From the NCBI GenBank assembly GCA_041916675.1, contig JAYRZB010000002.1, positions 186,001 to 250,000 on the forward strand: a stretch of 64,000 nucleotides of DNA, in the 5' to 3' direction. The position numbers were made by a program, and so were the translations under genes. Under the pieces are notes generated by a model that was not told the DNA's origin, did not search any database, and saw only the letters and a program-made list of their open reading frames with translations. How positions within the stretch are numbered: the first letter of the stretch is position 1; every line of letters starts with the position of its first letter. Source of the DNA: JAYRZB01 sp041916675. GTDB lineage: Bacteria > Pseudomonadota > Alphaproteobacteria > Rhizobiales > Devosiaceae. Shown here piece by piece: positions 42,940-50,831 of this stretch.

Positions 42940-43410
42940 CTACATAGTCACGGTCATGGAGCTGACAAATCCTTGCCCGGTTACCGGCACGCCCGAGCTG
43001 TTGGTTTCCAGCGGCACGATCACATCGGCCGAGAACTCACCACCATTCTCGACAGCGCTGTCGATGCGCACCTGGTAACCGGCATCGATCAGGGCGTCGG
43101 CAATCGAGACATTGATCTGCAGGGTCTGCCCGCTGCCCACGCTGGCACCGGTGATGCCATCGATGGAGTCTGTGCCACTCATGATGCCGCGGGCCCAGGC
43201 GCGCAGATGACGATAATATTTGGCGCGCTGGCCCGAGACCCAAAGCGTATGGTCATAGGTGCCGTCGGCCTTGGTGAAATAAAGGGCAAGATAGGCGGCA
43301 GGGCCGCCGTAATTGATCATCTTTGCCGAGATGGAGACATCCCGGGCAAAGGCCATCGAGGGGGTAGCCAGCGTTGTGGCGAGCATCAGGATGGCGGCGA
43401 GCTTTTTCAT
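42940..43410 (-). CDS. DUF2271 periplasmic protein with probable flavinylation site
   Basis: The 156-residue secreted protein has signal peptide MKKLAAILMLATTLATPSMAFA, then a DUF2271 beta-rich domain. Residues 84-90 read DGITGAS, matching the ApbE target motif D-G-x-(S/T)-G-A-(S/T); Ser90 would receive FMN. With the reductase and ApbE downstream it forms a DUF2271-PepSY-ApbE electron-transfer set known from genome surveys of flavinylation. Its terminal acceptor is unknown. Confidence 0.88.
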   Translation of the reverse strand: MKKLAAILMLATTLATPSMAFARDVSISAKMINYGGPAAYLALYFTKADGTYDHTLWVSGQRAKYYRHLRAWARGIMSGTDSIDGITGASVGSGQTLQINVSIADALIDAGYQVRIDSAVENGGEFSADVIVPLETNSSGVPVTGQGFVSSMTVTM

Positions 43411-43458
43411 GGCGTATCTCTAGACTTGGTTCATCTGGGCCGGAAATAAGCACGCCAA

Positions 43459-43509
43459 CCTGACGCCACTCTGAAAGAATGGGCTGTTTTTCTTCAGGCT
43501 GCCGTCAGG
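43459..43509. promoter_or_regulatory. 17-bp imperfect inverted repeat between DUF2271 and response regulator genes
   Basis: CCTGACGCCACTCTGAA (43459-43475) matches the reverse complement of 43493-43509 at 14 of 17 positions, with a 17-bp centre containing TTTTTC. It lies in the divergent intergenic region, so it is a likely site for the adjacent OmpR-type regulator controlling both directions. Confidence 0.6.
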
Positions 43510-43548
43510 TTCGGCTGTTAGTCACCACGGAAATGGGGCTCCAGGACG

Positions 43549-44205
43549 TTGCGTGTTTTGCTTTTGGAAGATGATGCCGTGCTCGGCGCGGCGATCCGCG
43601 ATCACGTGGCCTCGTCCGGACATGGCGTGGATTGGATCAAGCGCATCGATGATGCCCGGCTCGCGCTGGACAGTGTCGAATATGAACTGGTCCTGCTCGA
43701 TCTGAACCTTCCCGATGGCCGTGGCCTTGACCTGCTGCGGCAGTTGCGGGCCTCGGGCAATCCGGTACCGGTCATCATTACAACCGCGCAGGACCAGATC
43801 GCCGTGCGTATCGAGGGGCTCAATTCAGGCGCCGACGATTATCTCGTCAAACCATTTGATCTCAGTGAGATGAGCGCCCGGGTCGCGGCGGTGGCGCGCC
43901 GTTATGCCGGCAATCCAAATCCGGGCATCGCCATCGGGAACGTCCATATCGACATGGCCCGCAAGACGGTTTCGGTCAACGGCACGGCCGCCGAGCTGAC
44001 GGCGCGTGAATGGGCTGTGCTCGAACGGCTGGTCAGCCATCGTGGCGCGATTGTCACGCGCTCGGAAATTGAAGATTCGCTTTACGCTTTTGGGGCCGAG
44101 ATCGAAAGCAATGCGGTCGAGGTCTATATTTCGCGCCTGCGCAAGAAGCTGGGCCGGGAGTTTGTCGTGACGGCGCGGGGCCTCGGCTACAAGGTGGTGG
44201 GATGA
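43549..44205 (+). CDS. OmpR-family response regulator
   Basis: The 218-residue protein has a receiver domain (LLLEDDAVLG, LVLLDLNLPDGRG, ITTAQD, DDYLVKPFDL) and a winged-helix output domain (LTAREWAVLERLVSHRGAIVTRSEIEDSLYAFG, then SNAVEVYISRLRKKL). The start is TTG 43549: an in-frame stop at 43519 excludes earlier starts and AGGA lies at 43543-43546. It is coupled to the kinase by ATGA and resembles QseB/TctD-type regulators. It probably controls the divergent flavin operon and/or the downstream ATPase. Confidence 0.93.
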   Translation: MRVLLLEDDAVLGAAIRDHVASSGHGVDWIKRIDDARLALDSVEYELVLLDLNLPDGRGLDLLRQLRASGNPVPVIITTAQDQIAVRIEGLNSGADDYLVKPFDLSEMSARVAAVARRYAGNPNPGIAIGNVHIDMARKTVSVNGTAAELTAREWAVLERLVSHRGAIVTRSEIEDSLYAFGAEIESNAVEVYISRLRKKLGREFVVTARGLGYKVVG

Positions 44206-45548
44206 GTTCGCCGCGCTCGTCGATTGCCGTCCGGCTTGCTGTCGGCCTGTCCGCCGGAACTGCTTTGCTCTGGATCGGTGCGGCATCGATTGCCGGAACA
44301 GTGATGTATCACGAGCTCAGCGAAGCTTTCGACAGCACCTTGCGCCAGAGTGCTCTGCGACTGTTGCCGCTCGCCATCCACGACATCCGCGAACCCAACG
44401 AGCGCCGTCGCAATGTTGTCGGGCTGGACGCTGACGAAGAGACTTTCACCTATTTTATCCGGGGCGCCGATGGCACCGTTCTATTGAGCGCAGAGGACGC
44501 TGGCAGCGACCTCGAGACCATTGGCATCCGGGACGGGTTCGACACGGTAAATGGAAAACGCCTCTACGCCGCAACAGATCCGCGCTCGGGGATTGGCATT
44601 GTAGTCATCGAACGGGAAAGCGATCGATTGAGTGTTCTGGCCGAAAGTGTTTCGGCACTGCTCTGGCCGCTTGCCGGGCTGATCCCGCTGAGCCTGGTGG
44701 GTATCTGGTTTGCCATCCGCCTTGCCATGCGGCCGCTCGAACGGCTCCGCCGTGACATCGCACAACGCGATAGCCGCAACCTCACACCGCTCTCCAGCGA
44801 GGGACATCCCGCTGAGCTCGCCCCAATTGCTGAGGCTGTGGCCAGTCTGCTTGCGCGCCTGCGCTCGGCCATGGACGCCGAACGGGCTTTTGCGGCATCG
44901 AGCGCCCATGAACTGCGTACGCCGATTGCCGGTGCCCTGGCGCAAACCCAGCAACTGGCGCTCGAACTGGGTCAAGGCCCGGGTGCCGCGCGGACAAAGG
45001 AAATCGAGCAGGCCCTGCGCCATCTCGCGCACCTGTCCGAAAAGCTGTTGCAGCTGTCGCGCCTTGAGGCCGGCTTCGCGCAGGCCGAGCAGCGCGCTGA
45101 TCTGGTCCCGGTTGTCCGGCTGGTCGTGCGGGACTTTCAGTTGATGTCCGGCAATTCAGATCGCATCACCCTCGACCTGAGCCGGGCCGGATCCCTGTCG
45201 GCTCGGATCAATATCGATGCCTTTGCTATCGCTCTGCGAAACCTGATCCAGAATGCGTTGATTCATGGCGCTTCAGACGGTGTGGTCACTGTTGCCATTG
45301 AACCGGGCAATGCCATTTGCGTGCGCAATCATGGACCGGTTGTCCCTGCGGAAACCATTGAACGGATTGGAGAGCCGTTTGTACGTGGAGCCACCTCAGC
45401 CAACGGCACCGGGCTTGGATTGTCGATCGTGCGCTCGATCATGCAACAGACCGGTGGGGTATTGAGCCTGTCATCGCCTGTGCCGGGAACCGTCGACGGC
45501 TTTGAGGCGCGCCTGATCCTCGAACCGCCAGAGCCAGGAAAGGCGTAG
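44202..45548 (+). CDS. Sensor histidine kinase
   Basis: The 448-residue protein has two membrane segments (about 15-38 and 155-175) flanking a sensor domain of about 120 residues, and a HAMP region. It then has an H-box AASSAHELRTPIAGAL, NLIQNALIHG (N-box) and GTGLGLSIVRSIM (G-box). The start overlaps the response-regulator stop (ATGA). The signal is unknown; the following metal ATPase would fit a metal or redox cue. Confidence 0.93.
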   Translation: MSSPRSSIAVRLAVGLSAGTALLWIGAASIAGTVMYHELSEAFDSTLRQSALRLLPLAIHDIREPNERRRNVVGLDADEETFTYFIRGADGTVLLSAEDAGSDLETIGIRDGFDTVNGKRLYAATDPRSGIGIVVIERESDRLSVLAESVSALLWPLAGLIPLSLVGIWFAIRLAMRPLERLRRDIAQRDSRNLTPLSSEGHPAELAPIAEAVASLLARLRSAMDAERAFAASSAHELRTPIAGALAQTQQLALELGQGPGAARTKEIEQALRHLAHLSEKLLQLSRLEAGFAQAEQRADLVPVVRLVVRDFQLMSGNSDRITLDLSRAGSLSARINIDAFAIALRNLIQNALIHGASDGVVTVAIEPGNAICVRNHGPVVPAETIERIGEPFVRGATSANGTGLGLSIVRSIMQQTGGVLSLSSPVPGTVDGFEARLILEPPEPGKA

Positions 45549-47384
45549 ATGAAAAATCTCCTCGGCCTAATCTCGGATCGCCTCGATTTGATCCTGGTGG
45601 CCATCGCGGTTGCCGGGTTGAGCGTCGGCACGGCCCTTTGGGCAGCGGGCGTGGACCAGGTTCCAGACTGGGTGTGGTCGGCGGCGACCGCTCCGGTCTT
45701 GCTGGCATTGTTGATCGAAATCGTCACCTCCTTGCGCCGCGGCGATGTAGGGCTCGATGTGGTCGCGGCCCTCTCCATGAGCGCGGCTCTGGCCTTTGGA
45801 GAGCCGCTCGCCGGCAATGTCGTGGCCCTGATGTATGCGGGTGGGCAGTTGCTCGAAACCTTCGCCCAGGGGCGCGCCCGGCAGGAGATGACGGCCCTGC
45901 TCGGCCGAGTTGCCCACAGTGCCATGCGCTATCGGGGCGACCTGCTGGCCAACACGCCCATCGCCGACATTCTACCGGGCGACAGGCTCTTGATCCGGCA
46001 GGGTGAAGTCCTGCCGGTTGATGGCCATGTCACTTCCGCCACTGCTCAACTCGACCTTTCTGCCCTGACCGGGGAATCAGCGCCCGTCGCTGCGCTGCGG
46101 GGTGATGAGGTCCTCAGCGGCGCGACATGCGTCGGCTCATCCTTTGACATGGTTGCCAGCCGTCCCGCTGCCGAAAGCACCTATGCAGGCATCGTAAGGC
46201 TTGTGCAGGCCGCCCAGTCGAGCAAGGCGCCGATGGTCCGGCTGGCAGATCGCTATGCCATGGCGTTCCTGGCGGTCACGGTTACGCTGGCTGCTGCCGC
46301 CTGGATCGTTTCGGGCGACCCTGTAAGAGCTTTGGCTGTGCTTGTCGTGGCAACACCTTGTCCCCTGATCCTTGCAGTCCCCGTTGCCATCATTTCTGGA
46401 ATGTCTCGCACGGCGCGTATCGGCGTGCTGGTAAAAGGGGGCGGCGTGCTCGAAACTCTGGCCCAAGTGCGAACAGCCATTTTCGACAAGACCGGTACCC
46501 TGACCCATGGAAGGGCCAGCGTCACAGAGATTCGAACCGCGGCGGGCTTTGCCGAAAACGAGGTGTTGCGGCTTGCGGCCAGTCTTGATCAGGCCTCGGG
46601 ACATGTCGTCGCTGCAGCACTCATCCATGCCGCCAGCGCGCGAGGCCTCGCCCTCGCGGCCCCCGAGAAGGTGGCCGAAGAGGCTGGCGCCGGCATTGAG
46701 GGAATTGTGGAGGGGCGCACCGTACTTGTTGGCGGCCAGCAGTTTGTCGAAAGCCGTGCAGGTTGCGACGCCGACCTGAGCTCGGGTCTGTCTGCCGCTA
46801 CGATGACTGTGTCGGTCGCCGTTGATGGGGCGATCGCCGGGATCATTGTTCTCAAGGACGAGATTCGCAAGGACGCGCCGTCGGTCCTGTCAGCGTTCCG
46901 CGCTGCGGGGCTGTCCCGCATTGTTCTGGCTTCGGGGGATCGCGGGGACATTGCCAGCGCCGTGGGAGCCGACCTCGGGGTTGACCTGGCTTTGGGCGAT
47001 CTCACGCCGTCCGACAAGCTGGCCGCCGTCAAGGCCGAGGGCATACGGGGCAAAGTCATGATGGTGGGCGATGGCGTCAATGACGCCCCCGCGCTGGCCG
47101 CAGCCGATATCGGCGTTGCCATGGGCGCGCGCGGCACCGCTGCCTCATCCGAAGCCGCCGGTGTTGTGCTGCTCGTTGACGAACTCCTGCCGTTGGCCCG
47201 CGCCATAGTCATCGCTCGCCGCACGCGCGCTATCGCCCTAGAGAGCGTGGTCGCGGGCCTCGGGCTTTCTCTTCTTGCCATGATTGCCGCCGCGCTGGGC
47301 TATCTCCAGCCGGTCCAAGGCGCATTGCTACAGGAACTGATTGATGTTGCAGTGATCCTGAATGCCCTGCGCGCGCTTCGTTAG
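45549..47384 (+). CDS. P1B-type heavy-metal-translocating ATPase
   Basis: The 611-residue ATPase lacks an N-terminal metal-binding domain. It has six to eight membrane segments, the actuator motif LTGESAPV, the membrane motif TPCPLILAVP, the phosphorylation site DKTGTLTHG, and GDGVNDAPALAAADIGVAMG. The usual His-Pro of P1B ATPases is replaced by His-Val (ASGHVVAAALI), marking a divergent subgroup whose metal is unclear. It begins right after the kinase stop, so it is part of the two-component operon. Confidence 0.92.
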   Translation: MKNLLGLISDRLDLILVAIAVAGLSVGTALWAAGVDQVPDWVWSAATAPVLLALLIEIVTSLRRGDVGLDVVAALSMSAALAFGEPLAGNVVALMYAGGQLLETFAQGRARQEMTALLGRVAHSAMRYRGDLLANTPIADILPGDRLLIRQGEVLPVDGHVTSATAQLDLSALTGESAPVAALRGDEVLSGATCVGSSFDMVASRPAAESTYAGIVRLVQAAQSSKAPMVRLADRYAMAFLAVTVTLAAAAWIVSGDPVRALAVLVVATPCPLILAVPVAIISGMSRTARIGVLVKGGGVLETLAQVRTAIFDKTGTLTHGRASVTEIRTAAGFAENEVLRLAASLDQASGHVVAAALIHAASARGLALAAPEKVAEEAGAGIEGIVEGRTVLVGGQQFVESRAGCDADLSSGLSAATMTVSVAVDGAIAGIIVLKDEIRKDAPSVLSAFRAAGLSRIVLASGDRGDIASAVGADLGVDLALGDLTPSDKLAAVKAEGIRGKVMMVGDGVNDAPALAAADIGVAMGARGTAASSEAAGVVLLVDELLPLARAIVIARRTRAIALESVVAGLGLSLLAMIAAALGYLQPVQGALLQELIDVAVILNALRALR

Positions 47385-47537
47385 TGCGTGAAGCTGTGTT
47401 TCAAGCACTGGGCGCCCCGCAAGGCCAACGCTTTTCGCCCTCCCTTTGGCGCCCCAACTGCTGATGGTAGCAATGCCAGCGTCTGGCTCCGGCGACTGCA
47501 CTCCATCAAGAGTGTCCCGTCCGCTGGCCGGCAGAGA

Positions 47538-48566
47538 TCAAAGCGAGCGCTTGAGTTCGGGATGGGTTGTTCGGGTTAAGAGGCTCGTATCCTGCCCCAG
47601 AACCGCAGCGGTCGTGCCCACAATCAGAGGATCCGGCCCGTGAACCACGCGCGGGTCGCGGTCGGGATAGGGCAGGGATGACAGGAAATGCTGCATGGCA
47701 TTCAGCCGCGCCCGGCGTTTGTCGTCTGATTTGATGATGGTCCAGGGTGCATCGGCGGTATCGGTGTAAAAGAACATCGCTTCCTTGGCTTCGGTATAGG
47801 CATCCCATTTGTCGAGCGAAGCCCGATCAATCGGGGAGAGTTTCCACTGCTTGAGCGGATCGGTTTCCCGTGCCTTGAAGCGGCGCAACTGCTCTTCGCG
47901 TGTTACCGAAAACCAGAACTTAAAAAGCCTGATCCCAGAGCGCACGAACATGCGCTCCAGTTCGGGTGTTTCGCGCATGAATTCGAGATAATCCTGCGGG
48001 CTGCAGAACCCCATGACCCGCTCCACCCCGGCCCGATTGTACCAGGAGCGGTCGAAGAAGACGATTTCGCCCCCGACCGGCAACTGCGCCACATAGCGCT
48101 GGAAATACCAGGCCGTCCGTTCAAGGTCGGTGGGTTTGTCGAGCGCCACCACCCGTGCGCCGCGCGGGTTCAGATGCTCCATGAAGCGCTTGATGGTGCC
48201 ACCCTTGCCGGCTGCATCGCGTCCCTCAAAGATCACCACAATCTTCTGCCCGGTCTGTTTGACCCAGTTCTGCAGTTTGAGCAGTTCAACCTGCAACGGC
48301 ATCACGTGGTCGAGATAGGTCCTTTCTGTCAGCCGGGTTTTGTAGGGGAACTCACCGGTTTCGAACGAGCGCTGGATGGCGGCCGGATCGTGGCGCATCT
48401 GCGCTGGGGTAAGGGTCGGCGCTTCGGCAGCCGCCTCCGGGGCAAGGTGCCCCGCTGCCTCCATGATCGGGCGGGCGCTGTCGTGGCCGACATTGGCCTC
48501 CGCCCCGACTGCAGCAGTCTCGTTCGGCTTGGCCTGCGCGTCGGTCGTTGGGTCTGTGCTGGTCAT
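47538..48566 (-). CDS. ppk2: Polyphosphate kinase 2
   Basis: The 342-residue PPK2 protein has FEGRDAAGKGGTIKRFMEHLNPRG (Walker A), DRSWYNRAGVERVMGF (Walker B region) and SPIDRASLDKWDAYTEAKEAMF. It moves phosphate between polyphosphate and nucleoside diphosphates. The N-terminal 60 residues are a low-complexity Ala/Glu-rich tail. ATG 48566 is preferred to the longer frame because GGGAGC precedes it and a FixK-type box lies 56 bp upstream, inside the longer version. Confidence 0.92.
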   Translation of the reverse strand: MTSTDPTTDAQAKPNETAAVGAEANVGHDSARPIMEAAGHLAPEAAAEAPTLTPAQMRHDPAAIQRSFETGEFPYKTRLTERTYLDHVMPLQVELLKLQNWVKQTGQKIVVIFEGRDAAGKGGTIKRFMEHLNPRGARVVALDKPTDLERTAWYFQRYVAQLPVGGEIVFFDRSWYNRAGVERVMGFCSPQDYLEFMRETPELERMFVRSGIRLFKFWFSVTREEQLRRFKARETDPLKQWKLSPIDRASLDKWDAYTEAKEAMFFYTDTADAPWTIIKSDDKRRARLNAMQHFLSSLPYPDRDPRVVHGPDPLIVGTTAAVLGQDTSLLTRTTHPELKRSL

Positions 48567-48621
48567 CACCTGCTCCCTTGCTGTCAAGGGAAAGCCTAGC
48601 ACCCGGGCAGGGCACAGCGGA

Positions 48622-48635
48622 TTGACCCAGGTCAA
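48622..48635 (-). promoter_or_regulatory. FixK/FNR-type box upstream of ppk2
   Basis: TTGACCCAGGTCAA is a perfect palindrome of the form TTGA-N6-TCAA. It is positioned so that a class II start would fall about 20 bases before ATG 48566; the -10 (TAGGCT) is poor. Confidence 0.55.
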
Positions 48636-48677
48636 TCCTGAATTGCGGCGGCGGGACCTGCCCGCCGCCTGAGAGTG

Positions 48678-49829
48678 TTATTGGGTGTCGGCCATCTGCG
48701 CCAGCTTGACCTGCATCAGGATCGAAAGCTCGTCATAAACGTTCCATTCATCCACGATCCTGCCGTTCTTGTAGTGGTAGTGGGTCATGCCCATGACCTG
48801 CACGCGCTTGCCGGTCGGCGGCCCGAGTTCTTCGAGAATGCCATAGCCGAGGTGATGGCCTTCCATCAGCCAGCGCACCGCAACCTTGGTCCCGCCTTCC
48901 TCGCAGGGAACCGAGCAGATGTGCTGGGGCATGTAGGCCATGTCGGGGATTGAGCCAACCAGGCCAAGGGTCTGATGGGTGACGGCAGCAACCCCATAGA
49001 GCTCGCGCATCATCGGGCCGTGATACTGCACGGTCGGGGCGTAGACATCCTTGATCTTGCCGAACATCCGCTTGTTGTAGACTTCATGCAGCCAGCGCAG
49101 TGTATCGGCCTCAAGATCGTTGTTGGCGATCGACACATCGGCTTCGCTTTCGGGGGGCAGTTGACCCAGCAGGCGCCGGTTTTCACCGATATCGAGCGAG
49201 AGCAAACCCTTGTCGAACTGCACTTTGGCAAAGTTCTCCGCAAAGGCATGCGGATCGAGCCCGAGCTGCTTGATGATGGCCATGGTGTCTGCAACCACCC
49301 ACTCGCGGTAAATCTTGTTGCGATGGATCATGCAGTCCGCAATCGTGCGCGACACGAAGGTGCGCCCGGTCGGTGGCCCATAGTGGCCGAACTGGGTGTG
49401 ACGGCCCGAGCCGGTCACCAGATGCGAGGTATAAAAGCCGTCGACGTCGTTGCCGTTCCAGATCACCTGGGTGGCCATGCCGCGACGCTCGGGCAGGGAG
49501 ACCAGGCGCTGGATGGTGTCCCGCACCACGTCTTCGCGGTTGTAGATGGTCCCCATCGTGCCATAGAGCACGCAGTTGTGGGTGTAGTGGGAATAGATTA
49601 GGCCCACATCGCGCTCATCCCAGATCTTGTGGGTGCACCGCACAATGTAGTCGACGATATCGGTATAGATGTCATCGAACCCTTCGAGCGACTGGCTGCG
49701 CGGGCGGTTGTTCGGGGCCAGTTCGGTGTAGTCGCGGCGCTCAACCTGCAGCACCTGCTCGACCGGCTCCTTGCGGGTCGGCGGCGTGCTGGCCCTGACC
49801 GCCTTTGATGTGTTCTCGGTCTCGCTCAT
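48678..49829 (-). CDS. Tandem SnoaL/NTF2-like protein
   Basis: The 383-residue protein seems to have two NTF2-fold (SnoaL-like) domains, about 45-190 (YTDIVDYIVRCTHKIWDERDVGLIYSHYTHNCVLYGTMG) and about 240-380 (LRWLHEVYNKRMFGKIKDVYAPTVQYHGPMM). SnoaL-type domains include ester cyclases and small-molecule isomerases or binders. It overlaps the following hydrolase gene by 4 bp, and both probably read from the operator-containing region at 50692. Its reaction in the pathway is unknown. Confidence 0.82.
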   Translation of the reverse strand: MSETENTSKAVRASTPPTRKEPVEQVLQVERRDYTELAPNNRPRSQSLEGFDDIYTDIVDYIVRCTHKIWDERDVGLIYSHYTHNCVLYGTMGTIYNREDVVRDTIQRLVSLPERRGMATQVIWNGNDVDGFYTSHLVTGSGRHTQFGHYGPPTGRTFVSRTIADCMIHRNKIYREWVVADTMAIIKQLGLDPHAFAENFAKVQFDKGLLSLDIGENRRLLGQLPPESEADVSIANNDLEADTLRWLHEVYNKRMFGKIKDVYAPTVQYHGPMMRELYGVAAVTHQTLGLVGSIPDMAYMPQHICSVPCEEGGTKVAVRWLMEGHHLGYGILEELGPPTGKRVQVMGMTHYHYKNGRIVDEWNVYDELSILMQVKLAQMADTQ

Positions 49830-50578
49830 GCTTGCTCCTTGTCATGCCGTCTTGGGGTTAGGCCGACGTCAACGGCATCTGCCCCAAGCCATTGCCGGAT
49901 ATGGGGCGCCAGATCGGCGGGTTTTTCAAGCAGGGCAAAATGCCCCGCATGTGGAATCAGGATCAATTTTGAGCCCTGAATGCCGCGTGCCAGCTCTTGG
50001 TGGGCGGCGACGGGACAGACCTCTTCGTCGGCGCCGGCAAGGATCAAGGTGGGTGCGGTGATCGCGCCAAGACGGGGGCGGCTATCGTGACGCGCGATGG
50101 CAATTTCGGACTGCTCGGCAAACACGTCCGGGCCAAGATCCCGGGCCATGGCAATGAGAAGGGCCTTTATGTCGTCGCGGGCCAGGTGCGTTGCAGACAC
50201 CGAGCGGGGCCACCCATCCTCGATGTAGGTGGACATGCCCAGCGCGCGGGCACGCGCCACCGCAGACCGCCGGATAGCCGCATTGGGTTGCGGGTCCGGC
50301 CGCGGCGTGGTGTCGACCAAGGCAAGCCTGTCGATGCGGGCCGGTGCCTGCGCTGCCATCTCCAAGGCCACGATGCCGCCGAGCGAAAACCCCAGCAGCG
50401 CAAATCGTTGCGGAGCCGTAGAAAGGATTTTGGCGGCTAGTTCCGGCGTTGCGCGCGCGCCCGTCATGTCAGCGACCTGGTGCGGATAGGGCCCAACGGC
50501 CTCAAGGAGCGGCACAAATACGCGCGCGTCGCAGAGCGTTCCAGGCAGGAGCAGCAATGGCAGTGGCGCGCCGATCAA
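49826..50578 (-). CDS. Alpha/beta hydrolase
   Basis: The 250-residue hydrolase has LLLLPGTLCDARVF (oxyanion), LLGFSLGGIVALEMA (nucleophile Ser in GFSLGG), TLILAGADEEVCP (acid Asp) and HAGHFALLEKP (His). It probably cleaves an ester, lactone or C-C bond of a pathway intermediate. It is the first gene of the leftward pair with the SnoaL-like protein and is divergent from the HisD-like gene across an operator. Confidence 0.9.
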   Translation of the reverse strand: MIGAPLPLLLLPGTLCDARVFVPLLEAVGPYPHQVADMTGARATPELAAKILSTAPQRFALLGFSLGGIVALEMAAQAPARIDRLALVDTTPRPDPQPNAAIRRSAVARARALGMSTYIEDGWPRSVSATHLARDDIKALLIAMARDLGPDVFAEQSEIAIARHDSRPRLGAITAPTLILAGADEEVCPVAAHQELARGIQGSKLILIPHAGHFALLEKPADLAPHIRQWLGADAVDVGLTPRRHDKEQA

Positions 50579-50831
50579 CCTTTAGCTCCCTTTCTGGATG
50601 CTTGCGCTGGCATGCCAACGCTGTCTCAAACGCACGATCAACCCGTGCAAATCCGAGTTTGCGACACCCGGTGGAAAAACACTGGCAAAAATTGAATACG
50701 TATGCAAGAAGTTTGTCACGCGGTCCCTGAAGCCGTTCCGAACGCAGTCTGTTCCTCCCGGATCGATAGCGGGCGCGGCGGTCTCGGGGCCGCAAACCAT
50801 CCCGGCCCGCATCGGAATCAAGAGACACGCA
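50579..50831. promoter_or_regulatory. Divergent promoter region with operator TTGAATACGTATGCAA
   Basis: The 253-bp gap between hydrolase and HisD-like genes holds TTGAATACGTATGCAA at 50692-50707, one mismatch from the consensus TTGCATACGTATGCAA seen four more times in this regulon. One bound LacI dimer could repress both directions. Confidence 0.75.
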
